Origin: Theodoxus fluviatilis
Lineage: Eukaryota; Mollusca; Gastropoda; Cycloneritida; Neritidae
Length of the DNA stretch: 12,500 nt
Direction of reading: 5' to 3'
Assembly (NCBI GenBank): GCA_034096865.1
Contig: JAWQFJ010017462.1
Span: 1 to 12,500 of the forward strand
A program made the position numbers and the translations under genes. Under the pieces are notes generated by a model that was given only the letters and a program-made list of their open reading frames with translations, was not told where the DNA came from and made no database searches. Each line of letters begins with the position of its first letter. Position 1 is the stretch's first letter. Positions 1 to 7,473 of the stretch are shown one piece after another.

Positions 1-142
1 GGCGCATCAGATCTGCAATCGGTCTTTGTCCAAAATCGACTGAGAGTTCAACGTCATTTTCAAATACTTTGACGAAAAAAATCAATAATCCGTCCACAAA
101 ACAACCATAAGATTCTTCTTTTTTAAATAAATGTTCACTTAC

Positions 143-221
143 CGAAATATCGTTCGATTTTCTGGAAAAATGACGAAGTGAAACAGTCCGGTGGAGCGGA
201 AGATTTTTCCGTGTCGGCCAT
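143..221 (-). CDS. First coding exon (partial gene) of an unidentified minus-strand gene
   Basis: Read on the minus strand, an ATG in a good context (CAACATGG) opens 26 codons plus one base. The peptide begins MADTEKSSAPPDCFTSSFFQ and ends KIERYF, then stops at a strong donor, G|GTAAGTGA; the exon is 79 nt and ends in phase 1. Reading through the donor meets a stop two codons later, as expected for an intron. A CpG-rich patch with an NRF1-type palindrome lies about 35 bp upstream of the ATG, which supports a genuine gene start. The peptide is polar and Ser/Pro-containing at first, then more aromatic and basic. I recognise no family. The rest of the gene would lie to the left of the window. 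The evidence is start context, donor and promoter together; the exon is too short to be certain. Confidence 0.55.
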
Positions 222-300
222 GTTGAGACATTCGAATTGAATGAGCGGCGCTTTGCGCGCATGCGCCGTAGATCTTAGTTTCGTATGTCATTAAAACCGG
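222..300 (-). promoter_or_regulatory. Candidate promoter with NRF1-like palindrome
   Basis: GCGCATGCGC at 257-266 is a perfect palindrome matching the core of the NRF1 binding site. It sits in a short CpG-rich patch (GCGGCGC just before it, GCCG just after) inside otherwise AT-rich DNA. NRF1 sites are typical of TATA-less housekeeping promoters in animals, and the distance to the minus-strand ATG at 221 fits a short 5' UTR. No TATA box is seen. The palindrome works in both directions, so it could also serve a plus-strand transcript, but no plus-strand first exon could be recognised. Confidence 0.45.
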
Positions 301-848
301 CGAAAAACGACCTTTCCGACGCTACCAGTAATGTGTAGGCCAGATTCAATAACTTTTATGAAAATCCTCTTCAAAGTTCAATGTTTTTTGAGCGATGTTT
401 TTAATCGAAAATCTGACAAACTTCGCAGAATCATTGAAGAATAAAAATTATACGAAAATAAAGCTGAATCATTCCTCTTTCAGCCTCAAATCATTTGCAT
501 ACCATGAATGAAACTTTTACACACGCGCAATGGAATTTTGCATGGTGACCCGATTCCGCCAACCACGCGAGACGGAAAACCAGTGGCAGCCAGCGCTGCG
601 AACGCTGCGCTTTCAGCATGTGGGATTGCTTTTCTAATTAATTTTTACACTTGCGTTCTTGCATTAAACTAATATTAATTAGCTGCAATCGATAGACGAA
701 GATTCAAACTTTTTATTCCCATGTTTAATATTGCTTGAAAAACAAACAGAATGGAGAAATCTCTTCTGAAAAAAGGCCAAATTTCAAGCAATTTTGGCGT
801 TTCCCGCATAGCTGTATAGAGGCTGCCGGTACCTACTGTAAGGAACCA
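301..848. other. Intergenic or intronic sequence, no gene seen
   Basis: AT-rich unique sequence. An octamer ATTTGCAT lies at 493-500 and a CpG-containing patch at 550-610, with a direct repeat CGCTGCG separated by AA. A donor-like ACT|GTAAGG is present near 840, but no convincing coding exon leads up to it. Confidence 0.5.
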
Positions 849-1234
849 TTCACTGTTGTTGATGTTGTTGTAACTATTGTTGGAACTGTTGTTGGTGTTG
901 TTGTAACTGTTGGTGGTGTTGTTGTAACTGTTGGTGTAACTATTGTTGTAACTGGTGGTGGTGTTGTAGTAACTGTTGTTGTAACTGTTGTTGCTGTAGT
1001 TGAATTGTTGTAACTGTTGGTGTTGTTGTTGTAACTGTTGGTGTAACTATTGTTGTAACTGGTAGTGGTGTTGTTGTAACTGTTGTTGCTATTGGTGCTG
1101 TTGTTGTTGTAACTGTTGTTACTGTTGGTGTTGTTGTTGTAACTGTCATTACTGTTGGTGCTGTTGTTGTAACTGTTGTTACTGTTGGTGTTGTTGTTGT
1201 AACTGTCATTACTGTTGGTGTTGTTGTAACTGTT
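849..1234. repeat. TTG-rich minisatellite (compound GTTGTTGTAACTGTTG units)
   Basis: About 385 bp built from TTG/GTT triplets interrupted regularly by TAACTG. This gives irregular units of roughly 15-40 bp such as GTTGTTGTAACTGTTGGTG, with variants in GTAACTATTG and GTAACTGTCATTAC. Open frames on both strands encode only Val/Thr/Gly or Thr/Asn/Ser/Tyr strings and are by-products of the repeat. It ends about 30 bp before the acceptor of the exon at 1269, so it is intronic and lies close to the likely branch-point region. Confidence 0.85.
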
Positions 1235-1268
1235 GTGCTGCCACCTCACACCTTCCTCCTCTGTGCAG

Positions 1269-1378
1269 ACTTTCTATGGCTCGGAGTACCTGAGTCCCGG
1301 CAAGACGTCGCTGGAGCTGCTGGTGGACTTCTACAACCACCTGACACGGCAGCCCCACTACCTCCCTGACTCCCACTG
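1269..1378 (+). CDS. Ankyrin-repeat protein gene, internal exon A
   Basis: The acceptor is pyrimidine-rich (CCTTCCTCCTCTGTGCAG|AC) and the donor is CACTG|GTCAGTGAG. The 110-nt exon encodes 36 residues, starting TFYGSEYLSPGKTSLELLVD and ending PHYLPDSH, plus two bases. Those two bases join the first base of the next exon to make Trp. GC-rich codon use contrasts with the flanking AT-rich or repetitive DNA. Reading past the donor reaches a stop within ten codons, at a TAG near 1405. The helical stretch TSLELLVDFYNHL fits an ankyrin-like or TPR-like helix, but the segment alone does not identify a domain. It is the first exon of the gene that I can see; upstream exons are not recognised. Confidence 0.75.
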
Positions 1379-1429
1379 GTCAGTGAGGCCCGTGCTGCTG
1401 GTGTAGGACTGGGCAGTCTGCAGTGCAGT

Positions 1430-1487
1430 GTGTACACACTGAATACAAACCTCCCACTGTGTACACACTGAATACAAACCTCCCGCT
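1430..1487. repeat. Two-copy 29-bp tandem repeat
   Basis: Units at 1430-1458 and 1459-1487 begin GTGTACACACTGAATACAAA and differ by one base near the end (CCCACT versus CCCGCT). They lie in the intron about 50 bp after the donor of exon A. Confidence 0.9.
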
Positions 1488-1499
1488 GTTATTCTGTCT

Positions 1500-1572
1500 T
1501 GCACACATACACACATGTACACACACACACACACACACACACACATGTTCACACACACACACGAACACATGC
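1500..1572. repeat. (CA)n microsatellite, interrupted
   Basis: CA repeats with ATGTA, ATGTTC and CGAACACATG interruptions; the longest uninterrupted stretch is about 26 bp, near 1519-1544. It is intronic. The following 330 bp (1573-1906) are unique sequence in which I see no gene. Confidence 0.9.
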
Positions 1573-1906
1573 GCGCATGCACTTATATACCCTTTCATTC
1601 AATGCAACACAATGTGTCCGGTGCATTCTGACTAGGTATGGACTGACCCTGTGATTTATGTCTTTTCCAACATGGACCTCGACACTCAGCAGGGAATAGA
1701 TAGGAAAAGTTTTGGGTCTCAAGCAGTCGAGCCTGTGTTGTAGCCTAGAGAAATTTGGCCATAGCTGTTTATCCAGTAATTATCACGACTCCTTTAATTT
1801 CCTTCTCAGTCTAAATGCATTAAATGCACACTGCACTGGCTTTTCCAATGTACTGTACACATTGGAGAAAAGTTTGATCATCAATGTGCAAGGGCACAAC
1901 CTTCAC

Positions 1907-2166
1907 TTAACCCCTTCCCTGCCATATACATGTATATTGCACACCATATGCCAGGGAATTTCTTCAAGTTTTGCTGTACTAGTGCTTGTCATATCATAGT
2001 GTTCTTATTTTCCAGAGCACTGAACAGAGCAGAGAGCGGAGTCATTTGTACTTGCCTCCCTGTCATGACAGAGCTTTGCCAAAAGCCAGAAAATTTTCCG
2101 GGACCTAGCCCAGCTCTGACAGTTCGAGGCTTGGAAAATTTCCGGGCATGGCATTGAAGGGGTTAA
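1907..2166. mobile_element. piggyBac-like MITE (non-autonomous, TTAA-flanked)
   Basis: The left end reads TTAACCCCTTCCCTGCCA (1907-1924). The right end, TGGCATTGAAGGGGTTAA (2149-2166), is its inverted complement with two mismatches. Both ends begin with TTAA, the target-site duplication of the piggyBac superfamily, and TTAACCC-type termini are common in such MITEs. The inverted similarity resumes further in: left TGCCAGGGAATTTC near 1949 pairs with right GAAAATTTCCGGGCA near 2133. On the left the two blocks are separated by about 24 bp containing the palindrome TATACATGTATA. The body is about 252 bp and has no coding capacity for a transposase. It sits in the intron between exons A and B. A subterminal direct repeat (AAAATTTTCCGGG near 2090 and GAAAATTTCCGGG near 2134) is also visible. 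The superfamily call rests on the TTAA and terminal bases only. Confidence 0.65.
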
Positions 2167-2246
2167 ATAACTGTCAGATGCTGAAATGCTTGTACTTTTG
2201 CAGTAGAGTGAATGAATGGACAAACCTTTCTTGTTACCATGGACAG

Positions 2247-2368
2247 GGCGTCCCACCAGGATAGCTGGAACCCCGACGTGGACATCGTGATCGGCCTCAA
2301 CAAGCAGGTGCTCACCTCCTTTGAGGATGTCATCGAAAACATACTGGACCTCATCTTCATCCTTCTCA
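2247..2368 (+). CDS. Ankyrin-repeat protein gene, internal exon B
   Basis: The acceptor is ACCTTTCTTGTTACCATGGACAG|GG, and the first base completes the Trp codon begun in exon A. The exon then encodes 40 residues, starting ASHQDSWNPDVDIVIGLNKQ, continuing VLTSFEDVIENI and ending LDLIFILL. It finishes with one base that joins GC of the next exon to make Ser. The donor is CTCA|GTAAGT. The tail LDLIFILLS plus NGGDPN from exon C forms the second helix and turn of an ankyrin repeat (LLxxGADPN pattern). The exon is 122 nt, in phases that match both neighbours. The last 19 nt are the start of a tandem array that continues into the intron. Using a later donor in that array would shift the frame, so 2368 is the functional end. 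Confidence 0.8.
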
Positions 2369-2713
2369 GTAAGTCTTTTTTTCCTCATCTTCATCCTTCT
2401 CAGTAAGTCTTTTTCCCCTCATCTTCATCCTTCTCAGTAAGGCTGGTTTTTCCTCATCTTCATCCTTCTCAGTAAGTCTTTTTCCCCTCATCTTCATCCT
2501 TCTCAGTAAGTCTTTTTTCCCCTCATCTTCATCCTTCTCAGTAAGTCTTTTTCCCCCTCATCCTCATCCTTCTCAGTAAGTCTTTTTTCCCTCATCTTCA
2601 TCCTTCTCAGTAAGGCTGGTTTTTCCTCATCTTCATCCTTCTCATTAAGTTTTTTCCCCTCATCCTCATCCTTCTCAGTAAGTCTTTTTTCCCCTCATCT
2701 TCATCCTTCTCAG
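2350..2713 (+). repeat. Exon-intron-junction minisatellite, about 10.5 units of 33-35 bp
   Basis: The unit is CTCATCTTCATCCTTCTCA followed by GTAAGT and a T/C run. The first unit contains the true coding end of exon B (LIFILL) and its donor; the others repeat this into the intron. Seven units keep GTAAGT, two have GTAAGG plus CTGG, one has lost the donor (CATTAAG) and the last is degraded (CAGGAAAT). The unit length of 34 is not a multiple of three, and an in-frame TAA appears in unit 2 (2404-2406), so the copies are not coding. The pyrimidine run ending CTTCTCAG also resembles an acceptor overlapping the donor. Confidence 0.9.
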
Positions 2714-3062
2714 GAAATTAAATAGATCCAGAGTTTCCCCTCCCCGGGATAGAACCATGCCACTGCACCTTGCACATGGTCCAACCCCAAAGCCTGCTCT
2801 CCTATCTCCATCTGTCTAAAGACATGGTTTCAACAACGAGCGAGTAGAGGCTGAGGGGCTGACTGTGTACTCATGCAGAGCACTGGGGGGTGGGCTGGCA
2901 GGAACTGGTATAATTATATTATAAACAAGTTTGAAGAGATGGGAAGTTCCTGTAAATACTTTTTGTCTTTTTGCTTTGGCCCGTCATAGACGTTGAACCA
3001 AAGCTAACAACATAGGGTTGCAGCCAGTATAACGTCCCACATTGTCAAGATATTTGAATAGA
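2714..3062. other. Unique intronic segment splitting the junction minisatellite
   Basis: About 345 bp without repeat character separates the main array from diverged relics of the same repeat. AATAGATCCAG (near 2723) and AATAGACCCAG (near 3057) flank it. This could mean an old insertion into the array, but the match is short and imperfect. No coding exon is seen. Confidence 0.5.
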
Positions 3063-3210
3063 CCCAGTAAGGCTGTGTTTTTCTCATTTTCATCCTTCTC
3101 AGTAAGCCATTTTGTCTTATATTTATCCTTCTCAGTAAGTTTTTTTCTCATCTTTATCCTTCTCAGTAAGTTTTTTTCTCATCTTTATCCTTCTCAGCAA
3201 GCTTTTTTCT
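3063..3210 (+). repeat. Diverged copies of the exon B junction minisatellite
   Basis: About four to five degenerate units of the same pattern occur here (TCATCTTTATCCTTCTCAGTAAGTTTTTTTC and relatives, given as pattern only). Four keep CAGTAAG and one has CAGCAAG. They are more diverged from the exon end than the units at 2350-2713, which suggests an older part of the array. Confidence 0.85.
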
Positions 3211-3408
3211 CTCATCATTCTAAAAAAACTTGCATTGCTGCATTGTCAGTTTATGATAATTTGTGGAGCAAGCAGTTTATTAAATGTTATGTAGGTCGAA
3301 TTTGCTGCAAGATCCAATCATTTGAAGTAAAACACCTGCTAACACAGTATCAAAAGTGATACTTTCCAAGATGTCTTTTCACTCACTGACTCTCATCTAC
3401 ATTTACAT

Positions 3409-3917
3409 GTGCATGAACACAAACACAATACCACATGTTCACACATGCATACTTACATGTGCTCATGTGTACACATGCATCGCACGCACACACACACACA
3501 CACACACACTCACACATATTTTATCACACGTTTTCACGTACACATATATGCACACACACACACACATGCACACACACACACACGCACACACATATTCACA
3601 TACACACACGTTTAAACACATGCACACACATATATACACACACATAAACACACACACTATTAAACACACATGCGTGCACACTCACACACACACACACATA
3701 CATGAACACACAAATGCACACACGTATAAGCACACACACATAAACACACATGCACACACATGCACACACATGCACACAAGTATAAACACACACACACACA
3801 CATAAACACACACACATGCACACAAGTATGAACACACACACATACACATAAACACACACACACACAAGTATAAACTCACACACACAAATACACACACATA
3901 TTGGCACATACACACAC
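3409..3917. repeat. Long CA/ACAC-rich microsatellite region
   Basis: About 500 bp dominated by CACA with interspersed ATGCACAC, ATAAACAC and GTATAAAC variants. Frames through it encode His/Thr or Cys/Val strings only and are not genes. It ends about 50 bp before the acceptor of exon C. The stretch 3211-3408 before it is unique intronic sequence with no exon seen. Confidence 0.9.
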
Positions 3918-3968
3918 CCATACCGACACCCATACCTCCGCCTCCTCACTGCCCCTGGCCACTTACAG

Positions 3969-4273
3969 GCAATGGGGGGGACCCCAACATGCAGGATGAG
4001 AACCGCATGACTCCGCTGCACCGCACCATGATCTCCAGTCAGGACTTGCGCCTGGCGGTGCAGCTCTGCGAGAACGGCGCAGACTTCAATGCCGTGGATT
4101 CCTGCGGAAACTCGCCACTGCTGGCGCTGTGCGACGTGACGGTGGCGGAGAACTGCGAAGGGCTGGACCAGCTGTCTCCGTGCAGTGAAACGGAGGAGCA
4201 CGGCAACTTGTCTGGCAATCTCTCCATCAAGACCAATTTCCTCCACTTCCTTCTCACCAAGCCTGATATCCAG
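3969..4273 (+). CDS. Ankyrin-repeat protein gene, internal exon C
   Basis: The acceptor follows a pyrimidine-rich tract (CCGCCTCCTCACTGCCCCTGG, then CCACTTACAG|GC). GC completes Ser with the last base of exon B. The exon then gives 101 codons, ending KPDIQ at a consensus donor CAG|GTGAGC in phase 0. NGGDPN closes one ankyrin repeat. MQDENRMTPLHRTMISSQDL plus RLAVQLCENGADFN is a full repeat with the TPLH motif and GADFN turn. AVDSCGNSPLLALCDVTVAE begins a third. That third repeat has a polar insertion of about 35 residues (acidic, Ser/Asn-rich) before its second helix NFLHFLLTKPDIQ. Ankyrin repeats mediate protein-protein binding, usually in the cytoplasm or nucleus. The family is not identified: large TPR/ankyrin proteins of the TRANK1 type are one idea but unproven. 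Fifteen successive in-frame donors exist; I took the first as the exon end. Confidence 0.85.
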
Positions 4274-4892
4274 GTGAGCTGCTTCTCTGCTCAGGACACC
4301 AAGCCTGATATCCAGGTGAGCTGCTTCTCTGCTCAGGACACCAAGCCTGATATCCAGGTGAGCTGCTTCTCTGCTCAGGACACCAAGCCTGATATCCAGG
4401 TGAGCTGCTTCTCTGCTCAGGACACCAAGCCTGATATCCAGGTGAGCTGCTTCTCTGCTCAGGACACCAAGCCTGATATCCAGGTGAGCTGCTTCTCTGC
4501 TCAGGACACCAAGCCTGATATCCAGGTGAGCTGCTTCTCTGCTCAGGACACCAAGCCTGATATCCAGGTGAGCTGCTTCTCTGCTCAGGACACCAAGCCT
4601 GATATCCAGGTGAGCTGCTTCTCTGCTCAGGACACCAAGCCTGATATCCAGGTGAGCTGCTTCTCTGCTCAGGACACCAAGCCTGATATCCAGGTGAGCT
4701 GCTTCTCTGCTCAGGACACCAAGCCTGATATCCAGGTGAGCTGCTTCTCTGCTCAGGACACCAAGCCTGATATCCAGGTGAGCTGCTTCTCTGCTCAGGA
4801 CACCAAGCCTGATATCCAGGTGAGCTGCTTCTCTGCTCAGGACACCAAGCCTGATATCCAGGTGAGCTGCTTCTCTGCTCAGGACACCAAGC
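4256..4892 (+). repeat. 42-bp exon-intron-junction minisatellite, 15 apparently identical units
   Basis: Each unit is ACCAAGCCTGATATCCAG (coding end of exon C), then GTGAGCTGCTTCTCTGCTCAG, then GAC. Fifteen full units span 4256-4885, followed by 7 bp of a sixteenth; I noticed no differences between units. The 21-nt half GTGAGC...CTCAG starts with a consensus donor and ends with a pyrimidine tract and CAG, so it looks like a miniature intron. The other 21 nt (GACACCAAG...CCAG) look like a micro-exon encoding DTKPDIQ. Both halves are multiples of three. Reading straight through gives 15 repeats of TKPDIQVSCFSAQD and a stop at 4895-4897. Confidence 0.95.
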
Positions 4893-5025
4893 AATAGACA
4901 AAGCTGTGGTTACGGTAACATGGTGACAAAAATACAAATAGGGTCAGTAGGTCAGCCTGAATTTTTTTTCTTTTTAGAAGAGGTTAGATTGAACATGAAC
5001 CAAACTTCCTCTCACTGGAAGTCCT

Positions 5026-6866
5026 TTTTAAAACTTAGATATTGATTTCCTGAGTGCTCTTAGAGCAGGGATTTTAAAACTTAGATAGTGATTTCCTGAG
5101 TGCTCTTAGAGCAGGGATTTTAAAACTTAGATAGTGATTTCCTGAGTGCTCTTAGAGCAGGGATTTTAAAACTTAGATATTGATTTCCTGAGTGCTCTTA
5201 GAGCAGGGATTTTAAAACTTAGATATTGATTTCCTGAGTGCTCTTAGAGCAGGGATTTTAAAACTTAGATATTGATTTCCTGAGTGCTCTTAGAGCAGGG
5301 ATTTTAAAACTTAGATATTGATTTCCTGAGTGCTCTTAGAGCAAGGATTTTAAAACTTAGATATTGATTTCCTGAGTGCTCTTAGAGCAAGGATTTTAAA
5401 ACTTAGATATTGATTTCCTGAGTGCTCTTAGAGCAGGGATTTTAAAACTTAGATATTGATTTCCTGAGTGCTCTTAGAGCAAGGATTTTAAAACTTAGAT
5501 ATTGATTTCCTGAGTGCTCTTAGAGCAGGGATTTTAAAACTTAGATATTGATTTCCTGAGTTCTCTTAGAGCAATGATTTTAAAACTTAGATAGTGATTT
5601 CCTGAGTGCTCTTAGAGCAGGGATTTTAAAACTTAGATATTGATTTCCTGAGTGCTCTTAGAGCAAGGATTTTAAAACTTAGATATTGATTTCCTGAGTG
5701 CTCTTAGAGCAGGGATTTTAAAACTTAGATATTGATTTCCTGAGTGCTCTTAGAGCAAGGATTTTAAAACTTAGATAGTGATTTCCTGAGTGCTCTTAGA
5801 GCAGGGATTTTAAAACTTAGATATTGATTTCCTGAGTGCTCTTAGAGCAGGGATTTTAAAACTCAGATATTGATTTCCTGAGTGCTCTTAGAGCAGGGAT
5901 TTTAAAACTTAGATATTGATTTCCTGAGTGCTTTTAGAGCAGGGATTTTAAAACTTAGATATTGATTTCCTGAGTGCTCTTAGAGCAAGGATTTTAAAAC
6001 TTAGATAGTGATTTCCTGAGTGCTCTTAGAGCAGGGATTTTAAAACTTAGATATTGATTTCCTGAGTGCTCTTAGAGCAGGGATTTTAAAACTTAGATAT
6101 TGATTTCCTGAGTGCTCTTAGAGCAAGGATTTTAAAACTTAGATATTGATTTCCTGAGTGCTCTTAGAGCAGGGATTTTAAAACTTAGATAGTGATTTCC
6201 TGAGTGCTCTTAGAGCAAGGATTTTAAAACTTAGATATTGATTTCCTGAGTGCTTTTAGAGCAGGGATTTTAAAACTTAGATATTGATTTCCTGAGTGCT
6301 CTTAGAGCAAGGATTTTAAAACTTAGATAGTGATTTCCTGAGTGCTCTTAGAGCAGGGATTTTAAAACTTAGATATTGATTTCCTGAGTGCTCTTAGAGC
6401 AGGGATTTTAAAACTTAGATATTGATTTCCTGAGTGCTCTTAGAGCAGGGATTTTAAAACTCAGATATTGATTTCCTGAGTGCTCTTAGAGCAGGGATTT
6501 TAAAACTTAGATATTGATTTCCTGAGTGCTCTTAGAGCAGGGATTTTAAAACTTAGATAGTGATTTCCTGAGTGCCTCTTAGAGCAGGGATTTTAAAACT
6601 TAGATATTGATTTCCTGAGTGCTCTTAGAGCAGGGATTTTAAAACTTAGATATTGATTTCCTGAGTGCTCTTAGAGCAGGGATTTTAAAACTTAGATATT
6701 GATTTCCTGAGTGCTCTTAGAGCAGGGATTTTAAAACTTAGATATTGATTTCCTGAGTGCTCTTAGAGCAGGGATTTTAAAACTTAGATATTGATTTCCT
6801 GAGTGCTCTTAGAGCAGGGATTTTAAAACTTAGATATTGATTTCCTGAGTGCTCTTAGAGCAAGGA
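5026..6866. repeat. 46-bp minisatellite, 40 copies
   Basis: 1,841 bp equals 40 units of 46 bp plus one inserted base (GTGCCTCTT near 6575). The unit reads TTTTAAAACTTAGATATTG, then ATTTCCTGAG, then TGCTCTTAGAGCA, then GGGA. TGCTCTTAGAGCA is a 13-bp palindrome (6-bp arms around T), and TTTTAAAA is a second one. Recurrent variants are GATAGTG for GATATTG, CAAGGA for CAGGGA, CTTTTAG for CTCTTAG, and AACTCAG for AACTTAG. It has no coding potential and probably lies in the intron after exon C, or beyond the gene. The 130 bp before it and the 120 bp after it are unique sequence. Confidence 0.97.
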
Positions 6867-6988
6867 AGGCGAGGCAGCTTGCAGTTCGTTGTGAACCAAC
6901 ATTTTTTTTTTTGATCAGAAAAAAGTTTAGGTTCAGCAGAAAATAAAAAGGATTACTGTAACCACAACTTGTATTGGGGGATGCTTGA

Positions 6989-7473
6989 GATATAGGCTCA
7001 AGTATGCATGTATATATACACACTGATTATTGCCGTAGATATAGACTCAAGTATGCATGTATATATACACATTGATTATTGCCGTAGATATAGGCTCAAG
7101 TATGCATGTATATATACACACTGATTATTGCCGTAGATATAGACTCAAGTACGCATGTATATATACACACTGATTATTGCCGTAGATATAGACTCAAGTA
7201 CGCATGTATATATACACACTGATTATTGCCGTAGATATAGACTCAAGTACGCATGTATATATACACATTGATTATTGCCGTAGATATAGACTCAAGTACG
7301 CATGTATATATACACATTGATTATTGCCGTAGATATAGACTCAAGTACGCATGTATATATACACATTGATTATTGCCGTAGATATAGACTCAAGTACGCA
7401 TGTATATATACACACTGATTATTGCCGTAGATATAGACTCAAGTACGCATGTATATATACACACTGATTATTG
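6989..7473. repeat. 49-bp minisatellite, about 9.9 copies
   Basis: The unit begins GATATAGACTCAAGTACGCA, continues TGTATATATACACACTG and ends ATTATTGCCGTA. Units differ mainly at three places: GGCTC/GACTC, TATGCA/TACGCA and CACACT/CACATT. Each carries the 12-bp palindrome TGTATATATACA. The early units have TATGCAT and the later ones TACGCAT, so variants are clustered along the array. Confidence 0.96.

Noticed and set aside
833..1249. Thr/Asn/Ser/Tyr-rich minus-strand frames, or the Val-rich plus frame, as a repetitive secreted protein
   Set aside because: They follow directly from TTG triplets; no signal peptide or flanking unique coding sequence, and the array lies in an intron next to a good acceptor.
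2735..2775. Minus-strand GGTTCTATCCCGGGG as a tRNA-type B box of a SINE or tRNA
   Set aside because: Two mismatches to the B-box consensus, no A box at the right distance and no cloverleaf could be drawn.
3596..4937. Long minus-strand frames across the CA block and the 42-bp array
   Set aside because: They are shadows: a 42-bp unit without stops opens several frames, and the plus strand carries the ankyrin exon with correct splice sites and domain pattern.
5026..6866. CRISPR-like array, because of regular repeats with internal palindrome
   Set aside because: Units are head-to-tail with no unique spacers, and the surroundings are eukaryotic introns and exons; it is a minisatellite.
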